A program made the position numbers and the translations under genes. The notes under the pieces were generated by a model. The model was given only the letters and a program-made list of their open reading frames with translations. It was not told the origin of the DNA and ran no database searches. Below, in pieces: positions 7,972 to 16,142 of a stretch of DNA of 64,000 nt. The stretch is from assembly GCF_030694575.1 (NCBI RefSeq), contig NZ_JAUYUS010000123.1, positions 1 to 64,000 on the forward strand, given 5' to 3'. Source of the stretch: Parvibaculum sp. (lineage in GTDB: Bacteria > Pseudomonadota > Alphaproteobacteria > Parvibaculales > Parvibaculaceae). Position 1 is the first letter of the stretch. Every line of letters starts with the position of its first letter.

Positions 7972-9306
7972 TCAGGCTTCGTGTTCGGCGGTCGAAGGTG
8001 AAACGGATGAACGCCCTACCGAGTGATATTCGAAGCCGGCCTGGGCCATTTCCTCCAAAGTGTAGATGTTGCGCAGGTCGACAATACGCGGTGTTTTGAC
8101 CGCGCGGCGAAGACGCTCGAAATCCAGCGCGCGAAACTCGTTCCATTCGGTGAGTATGAGGATCGCGTCGGCACCCGGCATCACGCTGTAGGCGTCTTCC
8201 ACCCATTCGATATCCTGAAGATATTTCCGGGCTTCTCTCATGCCCTCCGGATCGTAAGCTCGTATACGGGCGCCGGCTTGCTGCAACAGGGGGATAATGT
8301 CGAGGCTTGGTGCATCTCGCATGTCGTCGGTATTCGGTTTGAACGTAACCCCGAGGACACCGATCGTCTTGCCCGTCAGGTCGCCGCCGCAGGCCGCGGC
8401 GATCTTGTTGGCCATTCTTTTCTTCCGCTCGTTGTTTGCGTCCATGACCGCTTCCACGATCTTGGTCGGACGCCCGGCGCGCCGCGCGGTACCGGCCAGC
8501 GCCAGGGTGTCCTTCGGAAAGCAGGACCCCCCAAAACCGGCGCCTGCCTGGAGGAACTTCAGGCCGATGCGGGTGTCGAGCCCTATGCCCCGGGAGACGT
8601 CCTGCACATCCGCGCCCACCACCTCGCATATGTCGGCTATCTCGTTGATAAAGGTGACCTTCATGGCGAGGAAAGCGTTGGCGGCGTATTTGGTAAGCTC
8701 CGCGGTGGCCACGCCGGTGTACAGGAAGTGCATTTCGCTCAGCATGAGCGGCCGGTAGATTGCCTGTATAACTGCACGAGCGCGCGGGCTGTCGGTACCG
8801 ATGACGATGCGATCGGGTCGCATGAAATCGTCGATGGCGTTTCCCTCGCGCAGAAATTCCGGATTTGATGCAACGTCGAAGTCCGCATCCGGATTAATCT
8901 TGCGAATGATTGCCTCAACCTCCCTTGCCGTGCCGACGGGGACGGTCGATTTGTCGACGACGACTGTGTAGTTCATGAGATACGGGGCGATTTCGGCGGC
9001 CGCGGCGTAGACATAGCTCAGGTCGGCATCGCCATCCTCGCGAGGAGGGGTGCCCACGCAGATGAAGACCGCGTCGCTGGATGCGACCGCCGGTCCGGCC
9101 TCGCTGGTGAACGTCAGCCGTCCGGCTTCCACGTTGCGGGTGAAGACGTCCTCGAGGCCGGGTTCATAGATCGGAATTTCGCCTTGTTGAAGCCGTGCAA
9201 CTTTGGCGGGGTCTTTTTCCACGCAAACGACTTCGTGGCCGATCTCGGCAAAGCATGTGCCGGAAACCAGGCCTACGTAGCCTGTGCCAATCATGGCGAT
9301 CTTCAT
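7972..9306 (-). CDS. ugd: UDP-glucose 6-dehydrogenase
   Basis: 444 residues, the usual length. The N-terminal GTGYVGLVSG loop binds NAD, and GAGFGGSCFPKDT holds the catalytic cysteine and its lysine neighbour. The enzyme oxidises UDP-glucose to UDP-glucuronate in two steps. galU, which supplies UDP-glucose, lies 40 bp upstream on the same strand, so the pair likely forms an operon feeding acidic sugar into the polysaccharide. The gene is convergent with gmd. Confidence 0.95.
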   Translation of the reverse strand: MKIAMIGTGYVGLVSGTCFAEIGHEVVCVEKDPAKVARLQQGEIPIYEPGLEDVFTRNVEAGRLTFTSEAGPAVASSDAVFICVGTPPREDGDADLSYVYAAAAEIAPYLMNYTVVVDKSTVPVGTAREVEAIIRKINPDADFDVASNPEFLREGNAIDDFMRPDRIVIGTDSPRARAVIQAIYRPLMLSEMHFLYTGVATAELTKYAANAFLAMKVTFINEIADICEVVGADVQDVSRGIGLDTRIGLKFLQAGAGFGGSCFPKDTLALAGTARRAGRPTKIVEAVMDANNERKKRMANKIAAACGGDLTGKTIGVLGVTFKPNTDDMRDAPSLDIIPLLQQAGARIRAYDPEGMREARKYLQDIEWVEDAYSVMPGADAILILTEWNEFRALDFERLRRAVKTPRIVDLRNIYTLEEMAQAGFEYHSVGRSSVSPSTAEHEA

Positions 9307-9346
9307 GCCGTTCTCCAGAGAAGGGCCAGCCGTCCCGATGCTACGA

Positions 9347-10231
9347 TTAGCCGATCAGATTCAACAGAATCTGTCGGAACTTCGGTGCGATATCGGGGCG
9401 GTCCAGCGCAAGGGCCACGTTGGCCGTGAGGTAACCGATTTTGTCGCCGCAGTCGTAAGTTATTCCGTTGAAGCGGTAAGAAAAGAAATCCTCTTCGGAC
9501 ATCAGCGCGATCATCGCATCCGTGAGCTGTATCTCGCCGCCGGCTCCGGGCTTCTGGGTCGCAAGCTTGGCGAATATTCCCGGTTGCAGGATATACCGTC
9601 CCGAGATGATCAGGTCAGACGGCGCGTCTTCAATCCTGGGCTTTTCCACCATGCCGGTGATGCGATGCGTTTCATTGCCCAGATCTTCGGCGAGCGCCAC
9701 GACGCCGTAGCGGTTCACGTGTTCATGCGGTACCTGCTCGACCGCAATGACGTTCCCGCCGTGTTTCGAATAGACATCGACCATCTGCGCGAAACATCCG
9801 CGCTCACCGTGGATGAGCATATCCGGCAAAGCCAGGGCGAAGGGTTCGTCCCCGACAATATCGCGTGCGCACCAGACAGCGTGACCCAGCCCCAACGGTT
9901 CCTGCTGGCGGACGAAGCTCGCGGTGCCGGCCTTCGGGCGGCTCTCCTGCATCATCTTGAGTTCCGCCGTCTTGCCGCGAGCCTTCAGCGTCGCTTCAAG
10001 TTCATAGGCAAGATCGAAATGATCCTCGATGGCGCCCTTGCCGCGTCCCGTCACGAAAATGAAATGTTCGATGCCCGCCTCAATAGCTTCGTCCACGGCA
10101 TATTGGATGACGGGCTTGTCGACCACCGTCAGCATTTCCTTGGGAATTACTTTCGTGGCAGGCAGAAAGCGGGTGCCGAGACCGGCGACGGGAAAGACGG
10201 CTTTGCGGATGCGGGGGTAGGCAGAAGTCAT
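9347..10231 (-). CDS. galU: UTP--glucose-1-phosphate uridylyltransferase
   Basis: About 294 residues from the ATG at 10231. AVFPVAGLGTRFLPATK is the nucleotide-binding loop, followed by IPKEMLTVVDKPVIQY and the FVTGRGKGAIEDHFD segment, all characteristic of bacterial GalU. The enzyme makes UDP-glucose from glucose-1-phosphate and UTP. A longer open frame reaches 10330, but its extra N-terminus is not family-like. UDP-glucose is the substrate of ugd just downstream and a co-substrate for the GalT reaction encoded further along. Confidence 0.95.
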   Translation of the reverse strand: MTSAYPRIRKAVFPVAGLGTRFLPATKVIPKEMLTVVDKPVIQYAVDEAIEAGIEHFIFVTGRGKGAIEDHFDLAYELEATLKARGKTAELKMMQESRPKAGTASFVRQQEPLGLGHAVWCARDIVGDEPFALALPDMLIHGERGCFAQMVDVYSKHGGNVIAVEQVPHEHVNRYGVVALAEDLGNETHRITGMVEKPRIEDAPSDLIISGRYILQPGIFAKLATQKPGAGGEIQLTDAMIALMSEEDFFSYRFNGITYDCGDKIGYLTANVALALDRPDIAPKFRQILLNLIG

Positions 10232-10485
10232 AGCTGTTTTTCGCCCTTGGAAGCCCTCGTCGACAACGCGTGACAGGTGTTCTGGTTTCGCATTTATCCG
10301 CTTTTCCCGCAAGCGGCCGGCGCGTGGCAAGGCGTCGCTTCGTCGGGACCATGTTGGACCGTGTTAACCAGAAGCGCCGTTTTGAGGATGAATGATCCCC
10401 GGAAATCCATTATCGTTCCATCTGGTCCTCCGTCCGAGGGTTTCACGTCATCGGCGGCTTGTTTTAAATGAACTGAACGGTGCGC

Positions 10486-11916
10486 ATGATTTATCCAGTC
10501 ATTTTGTCTGGCGGTGTCGGCTCGAGGCTTTGGCCGACATCTCGCGCTCTTTATCCGAAGCAGCTTCTGCCTCTGGTGTCCGAGCGCGCAATGCTTCTGG
10601 AGACGGTGCTTCGGGTTGCGGCATCCGACACCGTGGCGGCACCTATCATCGTTTCCAATGACGAGCACAGATTCATCATCGCGCAGCAAATGCGCGAGGC
10701 CGGTATTTCGCCGCTGGCGCATATTCTGGAACCACAGGGACGGAACACAGCTCCCGCGGCAGCTGCCGCTGCTGTCTTTGTGCAGACCTTCGATCCTTCC
10801 GGCATCCTTCTCATTCTTCCCGCGGATCATCATATCGGCGATGTCGCCGCTTTTCACGAAGCTATCGCGCGTGGCGCTCTTCTCGCCGAAGCAGGCAAGC
10901 TGGTGACGTTCGGCGTCCTGCCGTCGGCGCCAGAGACCGGTTACGGTTATGTAAAGCGTGGGGCGCCGCTTTTGGACGGTACGGCCTATGCGGTCGACCG
11001 GTTTGTCGAAAAGCCCGACCGTTCGACGGCAGAGGCCTATTTGGCAGAGGGCGGGTATGACTGGAATGCCGGCATCTTCATGTTCCGGGTCGATCGCATT
11101 ATCGACGAAATGCACCGCTATTGTCCGAAGATTGCGGCGTGTGCTGCCGAGTCCGTGATAAAGGGATCGCGCGATCTCGATTTTCTGCGTCTCGACTCGC
11201 AATCCTTTGCGGCAAGTCCATCGGACTCAATCGACTACGCAGTCATGGAACACACATCCGACGCGGTGGTTGTGCCTGTCGACATGGGCTGGAGCGACAT
11301 AGGTTCCTGGTCGGCGCTTTGGGAAATCGGTGAGAAGGACCAGAAGGGAAACGTCTTCGCCGGCGACGTTCTGGCCGAAGGCACGCGCGATTGTTTTGTG
11401 AGGGCCGAATCCGGCCTTGTCGCGACGGTTGGCGTTGAAAATCTCATCATCGTGGAAACGGGCGATGTGTTTCTCGTTGCCTCACGGGATAGCGTTCAGG
11501 ATGTGAAGAAGGTTGTGGAGCGTCTGGCGGCTGCGGGACGAACGGAACATCAGGCGCACAACCGCGTTTATCGGCCGTGGGGTTTCTACGAAAGTCTCGA
11601 TGCCGGAGACAGGCATCAGGTGAAACACCTCATGGTTCATCCGGGCGCGGCTCTTTCCCTCCAGATGCACCATCATCGCGCAGAACACTGGGTCGTCGTC
11701 AAAGGCAAGGCCCAGGTGACGGTGGGCGATGTGGTCCGGATTCTCAATGAGAACGAGTCCACCTATATTCCTATCGGCACCAGGCACCGTTTGGAGAACC
11801 CGGGATCCGAGCCACTCAGCATCATCGAAGTGCAATCGGGCTCCTACCTTGGCGAGGACGATATCGTACGCTTCGATGACGTCTATGGCAGGGATATAAA
11901 GCCGGCCGCGGAGTAG
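10486..11916 (+). CDS. manC: mannose-1-phosphate guanylyltransferase / mannose-6-phosphate isomerase
   Basis: 476 residues from the ATG at 10486; a GTG at 10480 is an alternative. The N-terminal domain opens with PVILSGGVGSRLWPTSR and KQLLPL, the pyrophosphorylase signature. The C-terminal cupin contains HPGAALSLQMHHHRAEHW, the type II phosphomannose isomerase metal-binding segment. Such bifunctional proteins (ManC/CpsB/XanB/AlgA) supply GDP-mannose. It is divergent from galU and would feed gmd. The VanZ-like gene starts directly after its stop. Confidence 0.93.
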   Translation: MIYPVILSGGVGSRLWPTSRALYPKQLLPLVSERAMLLETVLRVAASDTVAAPIIVSNDEHRFIIAQQMREAGISPLAHILEPQGRNTAPAAAAAAVFVQTFDPSGILLILPADHHIGDVAAFHEAIARGALLAEAGKLVTFGVLPSAPETGYGYVKRGAPLLDGTAYAVDRFVEKPDRSTAEAYLAEGGYDWNAGIFMFRVDRIIDEMHRYCPKIAACAAESVIKGSRDLDFLRLDSQSFAASPSDSIDYAVMEHTSDAVVVPVDMGWSDIGSWSALWEIGEKDQKGNVFAGDVLAEGTRDCFVRAESGLVATVGVENLIIVETGDVFLVASRDSVQDVKKVVERLAAAGRTEHQAHNRVYRPWGFYESLDAGDRHQVKHLMVHPGAALSLQMHHHRAEHWVVVKGKAQVTVGDVVRILNENESTYIPIGTRHRLENPGSEPLSIIEVQSGSYLGEDDIVRFDDVYGRDIKPAAE

Positions 11917-12432
11917 ATGCAGCCGGAAATTCCGGGTTCGCAGTATCGAGTATTTGGATTGCATTTGGACGCCAACAGACTGGCCGGCATCTTGTTGCCC
12001 CGGCTCCCCCTCCTCATGAGGCTTCTGATGCTTCTGTGGGCGAGCTCCTGTCTGATGGTGCTTGCCGGTTCGCTGTTGCCGGGTTTTGGTCCGCCATCGC
12101 TCTTTCCGTATTTCGACAAGTTGGTGCATTTCGGTGCGTGGCTGGTTCTCGGCGCTCTTACACAGCTTCTTTTCCGTCATGTCCGGTGGCCTCTGATGAC
12201 GGCCGGTGTCCTTGTGTCGGCGAGCGCCGCGATTGAGATCATGCAGCTCATTGTGCCGGGGCGGTCGGCGTCGCTGGGTGACTTCGCCGCCAATGTCGGC
12301 GGCATTGCCATCGGGACCTCGCTGGGGTTTGTCGTTGCGCGCTGTCTGAAGATTCTGCGCGCGCGACAGGAGCGATCGCGCTTCGATCAAAGCGGCACGA
12401 ATTCCGGGACAGTCGCCTCGCGAACTATTTGA
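11917..12432 (+). CDS. VanZ-like integral membrane protein
   Basis: 171 residues with about four hydrophobic helices. The helix start FDKLVHFGAWLVLGAL, a later Glu in SAAIEIMQ, and the PGRSASLGDFAANVGG segment follow the VanZ-like pattern. The family's biochemical role is not settled. Many members sit in capsule and exopolysaccharide loci. The ATG immediately follows the manC stop codon, so the two are probably co-translated. Function beyond a membrane accessory role cannot be assigned. Confidence 0.75.
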   Translation: MQPEIPGSQYRVFGLHLDANRLAGILLPRLPLLMRLLMLLWASSCLMVLAGSLLPGFGPPSLFPYFDKLVHFGAWLVLGALTQLLFRHVRWPLMTAGVLVSASAAIEIMQLIVPGRSASLGDFAANVGGIAIGTSLGFVVARCLKILRARQERSRFDQSGTNSGTVASRTI

Positions 12433-12524
12433 TTGCATCGTTCCGGGCCCGCAGTTGGGGGGACTGCCAGGCAGCCGCTTCGGGGTGTCAGGCGCATCCA
12501 TCGAGCGATGCCGGAGGAAGTCGA

Positions 12525-12983
12525 ATGGAGAGCGCCATGATTGGTCTGAGCGGGAGCATCACCCTCGAAAGGGCGATCGTGATTGCCGCCGAAGCGCATG
12601 CGGGCGAAACCGGGAAGGACGGGGGGCCTTATATCCTCCATTGTCTCCGCGTCATGATGGCGGTGGAAGGGCAAGATGCGCGCGTCGTCGCTGTGCTGCA
12701 CGATCTTCTCGAGCATGCGCCTCAGTGGAATCTCGGTCGGTTGCGAACCGAAGGTTGTCCGGAAGAGGTGCTGGACGCCATTGATGCGATGACGCGCCGC
12801 GATGGCGAAGACTATTTCGATTTCGCGAGACGTGCCGCCGCCAATCCTCTCGCGCGGCCGGTAAAGATCGCCGATCTCACGGATAATCTTGCCACCACGC
12901 TGAAGCATACCTCGCCGCCTGTGCGCGACGAGAAAGCCGCCCGCTATGCGAAGGCTCTGCGCATCGTGAGAAGCGTTTCCTGA
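12525..12983 (+). CDS. short HD-domain phosphohydrolase, RelA/SpoT hydrolase-like
   Basis: 152 residues from the ATG at 12525, which follows a strong GGAGGAA ribosome site. An HD metal site is visible: His in YILHCLRVM, His-Asp in VLHDLLEHA, and a late Asp in VKIADLTDN. This resembles the ppGpp hydrolase domain of RelA/SpoT enzymes and the Mesh1 family. No synthetase, TGS or ACT domain follows, so it would be hydrolase-only. The in-frame extension back to 12429 lacks a ribosome site and is compositionally poor. A nucleotide substrate other than ppGpp is equally possible. Confidence 0.65.
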   Translation: MESAMIGLSGSITLERAIVIAAEAHAGETGKDGGPYILHCLRVMMAVEGQDARVVAVLHDLLEHAPQWNLGRLRTEGCPEEVLDAIDAMTRRDGEDYFDFARRAAANPLARPVKIADLTDNLATTLKHTSPPVRDEKAARYAKALRIVRSVS

Positions 12984-13280
12984 GCGGCGGTCCCAGGAGC
13001 GCGACGCCACTACATTCCGAAATCTCGCCATATCGGTTTTTGTTCGAGCCGAATTCGCTCCGTATCGGTTGCGATTTACGGTAACCGAAAGGTTTTTTAC
13101 ATCGCTTCGACGCAAGTTAGTGCATGCGATCGGCGATAGTGGGATATCCGTCTCATGTTCTCCGTACACGAATATAGCCGGCAGTTGCTCGAGGCCCGAT
13201 CAAGCTTCGGCAGCCGTTGTGTGAAGGCCATTCGTCGAGCGCAGAAACGGGTCATGGGTTATGCGAACAGGAGAAGAGAA

Positions 13281-13868
13281 GTGACACTCACAAATTCAAA
13301 CGCGGCGACCGGCTCGGCGACCGGGATCGGCCCCAAGGGCGATGCCGGTCATTCAAGCCGGCAGGATACGCCGGTCCGTCTTTTGAGGGCGGGCAACGAG
13401 GATATAACGATCGGAGAGAACAGCGTTCTTGAGGGGTCGTTCGACACGCAAGGCTCCATGTTCGTCGACGGAGCCGCGATCAACGCCGACCTGCGGGCCG
13501 CACAATTGTCCATCGGCGCCACCGGACGGGTCGAAGGACAGGCGACGGTGCTTCGCGCCGAAATCGCCGGTACGTTCGACGGCACGCTCATGTGCTCCGG
13601 CGAAGTGATCCTGCGCTCCTCCAGCCGGATCAGCGGCGAACTCAAATGTGCGAAACTCGTCACGCATCGTGGCGCGGTCATCGCCGCCGAAATCCGCATC
13701 ATCAACGATGAGGGCGCCGGCGACGATATGATACCCGGTCTTTCGGGCCTTCCGCCTGCATGGCAGTCTCCTTCATGGAGCCGGCGCCGGGTAAAGAAGG
13801 TGCTTCCTTTCGCTTATGGAGCCTTCGCCACCCTGGGTATGGTCGGTATCGGTTCGTTCTTCTTCTGA
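13281..13868 (+). CDS. bactofilin family cytoskeletal protein with C-terminal membrane segment
   Basis: 195 residues from the GTG at 13281, which is preceded by AGGAG seven bases upstream; an ATG at 13155 would add about 42 basic residues. The core (roughly residues 40-140) is a run of short beta-strand repeats such as GSFDTQGSMFVDGA, followed by EGQ, GTFDGTL and SGELKC turns, as in the bactofilin beta-helix. A final hydrophobic stretch (residues 172-195) looks like a membrane anchor, unusual at this end. Bactofilins polymerise and localise envelope or polysaccharide machinery. The 297-bp region before it holds AT-rich patches but no other gene. Confidence 0.82.
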   Translation: MTLTNSNAATGSATGIGPKGDAGHSSRQDTPVRLLRAGNEDITIGENSVLEGSFDTQGSMFVDGAAINADLRAAQLSIGATGRVEGQATVLRAEIAGTFDGTLMCSGEVILRSSSRISGELKCAKLVTHRGAVIAAEIRIINDEGAGDDMIPGLSGLPPAWQSPSWSRRRVKKVLPFAYGAFATLGMVGIGSFFF

Positions 13869-14032
13869 GTGGCCGGGCGCATCACGCGAGGAATTCGGCG
13901 GCCTGGACGAATTCTTCGCGCGCGCTTCCCTTCTCCCGCGGGATGAATTTTCCGGCGGAATTCCGGTCGCCATCACGATAGGATGGCGGCGAAGCGGGCC
14001 GTGTTCCGGTTCGCCTTTCGGAGTTCTTCCTC

Positions 14033-14800
14033 GTGAAAATCGCCGGGCGATGGTTTGAGCGCAAGGAGATGGCTGACGGCGTCACGCTGTTGTGGGAGCC
14101 GCATGTCCATCCGCTCATTCGCTGCAATATCTGGTTCGTGCGCGGCCGTGACCGGGACTTGCTGATCGATACGGGCGTCGGCGTCGCATCGCTCAGAGAC
14201 GAGATCGCCGATCTCATCGACAAGCCGCTCGTCGCGGTGGCGACCCATATCCATTACGATCATGTGGGGTGCCTGCATGAATTCGAGACCCGGCTCATGC
14301 ACCGGCTTGAGGCGCCGCGCATGGAGCACTACCGGGAATTCGCGGCACTTACCGTTTCAGGCTTTCCGCCCGAACTCCGGGCCAGCCTTTCCGGTTACGG
14401 CCTCGGCGATGGCGACGCCGTCCTCCTCGATGCCCTGCCGCATGAAGGTTACGACATAGCCACCTATCGCGTGACCTCGACACGGGCCACGGGCCTCATC
14501 GGCGAAGGCGACGTCGTCGATCTCGGTGACCGGCATTTTTCGATCTTCCATCTGCCGGGTCATTCTCCGGGTTCAGTCGGTCTTTGGGAGCAGGCGTCGA
14601 GGACGCTCTTTTCAGGCGACGCGATCTATGACGGTCCGCTGCTCGATGAACTGCCCGATTCCGACATCGCCACCTATCTCGCGACGATCCGGCGGCTGCG
14701 GGGCATGGATGTGAATGTCGTCCACGGCGGACACGACCCGAGTTTCGGCCGCACGCGGCTCGTCGAAATCTGCGACGCCTATCTCGCGCTGCGCGGCTGA
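14033..14800 (+). CDS. MBL-fold metallo-hydrolase
   Basis: 255 residues from the GTG at 14033; an ATG at residue 13 is an alternative. The metallo-beta-lactamase motif THIHYDHVG gives His72, His74, Asp76 and His77. Further ligands appear in LPGHSPGSVG, LFSGDAIYDG and VVHGGHDPSF. These define a dinuclear zinc or iron hydrolase, glyoxalase II-like in layout. The substrate cannot be assigned. It is convergent with the PF10118 gene, with only four bases between their stops. Confidence 0.85.
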   Translation: MKIAGRWFERKEMADGVTLLWEPHVHPLIRCNIWFVRGRDRDLLIDTGVGVASLRDEIADLIDKPLVAVATHIHYDHVGCLHEFETRLMHRLEAPRMEHYREFAALTVSGFPPELRASLSGYGLGDGDAVLLDALPHEGYDIATYRVTSTRATGLIGEGDVVDLGDRHFSIFHLPGHSPGSVGLWEQASRTLFSGDAIYDGPLLDELPDSDIATYLATIRRLRGMDVNVVHGGHDPSFGRTRLVEICDAYLALRG

Positions 14801-14804
14801 TGTC

Positions 14805-15677
14805 TCAGGCGGCGGACGATACGGCCTGCGACGGCTCCTCGCCATGTTCCGCTTTCCACGCGGCCACAAGTTCGCGGTTGTCGTGCTGCCACGGATGGAA
14901 ACTCGGGCGGAACCAGTCGAGATAGGCGGGAATCGCCTTCCGCAGCGAGCCCGGATAAATCCAGAGATAGCGGAAGAGCCGGCCCCAAGCGCGCGGGCTC
15001 CAGTGCAGCCCATCCGCTTTCAGCAGGTCGCGGATATGCATGAACAGGTTAGCGTTGAAGAAGAGCGTGGTCATCAGCAATGCGCGCACGCGGTTGAGAT
15101 AAAAGGCGGGCTTCGAGGAGACGGCTTTCAGCACGTCGAAGGCCACAGCCTTGTGTTCCGTCTCCTCCACCGCGTGCCACATCCAGAGTTCGTATTCCTC
15201 CGGCGTCGCCTCTGCGCGGAATATTTCCCGGTCCGTCAGCAACTGGTCGGCGAGGATCGCGGTGAAATGCTCCAGCGCGACGGTCTGGCCGAGTTGCGCA
15301 CGCGGTGGCAGAATCTTCTTCGCCAGCGCCAGCATCCGGGCGGAGCGCGCCTCTATCTTGCGCATCGGGTATCCCAGCTCCGCGATCCGGTCGTTATATG
15401 ACTGGTGCTCGCGGGAGTGAACCGCCTCCTGTCCGAGAAACTCCCTGATCTCCGCCTGGAGCTTCGGATCGCCGATCCGGTGTTTCTGCATCCGCACCGT
15501 GTCGCAGAAGAAGCGTTCGCCGTCGGGAAACATCGCCGACAATGCGTTGAAATAGGCGGTAATGACGGGATCGCCCTTGTACCAGTAGCGTTCCTTCCCT
15601 GCGGCGAACTGCCGGTTTCTTGTCTTGAAGGCGAGCTGGCTCCCGCTTTGGCTATCGGCATTCCCGGCGGCGCGCAT
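14805..15677 (-). CDS. PF10118-family protein (predicted metal-dependent hydrolase)
   Basis: 290 residues. The helical core carries Glu and His pairs: QEAVHSREH (Glu84, His87, Glu90, His91), LEHFTA (Glu136, His137) and WHAVEETEH (His168 through His175). This spacing looks like a ferritin-type diiron four-helix bundle, although the family is usually annotated as a metal-dependent hydrolase. There is no signal peptide. No pathway is evident from the neighbours, and the true reaction is unknown. Confidence 0.7.
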   Translation of the reverse strand: MRAAGNADSQSGSQLAFKTRNRQFAAGKERYWYKGDPVITAYFNALSAMFPDGERFFCDTVRMQKHRIGDPKLQAEIREFLGQEAVHSREHQSYNDRIAELGYPMRKIEARSARMLALAKKILPPRAQLGQTVALEHFTAILADQLLTDREIFRAEATPEEYELWMWHAVEETEHKAVAFDVLKAVSSKPAFYLNRVRALLMTTLFFNANLFMHIRDLLKADGLHWSPRAWGRLFRYLWIYPGSLRKAIPAYLDWFRPSFHPWQHDNRELVAAWKAEHGEEPSQAVSSAA

Positions 15678-15842
15678 GAAAGGCTCCTCTGGCGTGAATT
15701 TCTCCTCTACATCTTTGTCAGTGGGCGTCTATCTTCAAGAGCGGCCACAAAATCCTACAATCGGAACGCCGGAATCCCGGCCGGCCATGCGTATCTTGCG
15801 GGGAGAGGCGATGGCCGACCCGGCGAACCGTGAGTACGGCAC

Positions 15843-16136
15843 ATGAAGATCAGGATCGGCAAATATCGCATTCCGGTACCGCGCAGCCGCATCGGCCGCG
15901 TCGGCGCCGGCATTGGTCTTGTCATTCTGGGCGTCATCCCGGGTCCGCCGGGACCTGCCGCCATTCCCGTCGGCCTCACCATCCTCACGCTGGATCATCC
16001 GCGCGGCCGCCGCTGGCGGCGCATCACGATCGTCAGGGTCGGGCGGCGGTGGCAGACCATGAAGATGAAACGGGAAATGCGCCGCACGGTGAAGCGCGAC
16101 GCATCCGTCGATATAGGCGTGAAGCCTGAAATCTAG
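15843..16136 (+). CDS. small membrane protein, PGPGW-like
   Basis: 97 residues. A single hydrophobic region, GAGIGLVILGVIPGPPGPAA followed by IPVGLTILTLDHPRG, resembles the PGPGW-type putative transmembrane family with its Gly-Pro-rich loop. The C-terminal half is strongly basic. The function is unknown. The gene is convergent with the second glycosylphosphotransferase, six bases apart. No strong ribosome site precedes the ATG, so the start is tentative. Confidence 0.55.
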   Translation: MKIRIGKYRIPVPRSRIGRVGAGIGLVILGVIPGPPGPAAIPVGLTILTLDHPRGRRWRRITIVRVGRRWQTMKMKREMRRTVKRDASVDIGVKPEI

Positions 16137-16142
16137 TCCCGC

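Noticed and set aside
12429-12524. N-terminal extension of the HD-domain protein
   Set aside because: The strong GGAGGAA site at 12512-12518 directs translation to the ATG at 12525.
13090-13105. Short AACC-GAAA-GGTT stem followed by a T-run
   Set aside because: A four-base stem is too weak to call a terminator without more support.
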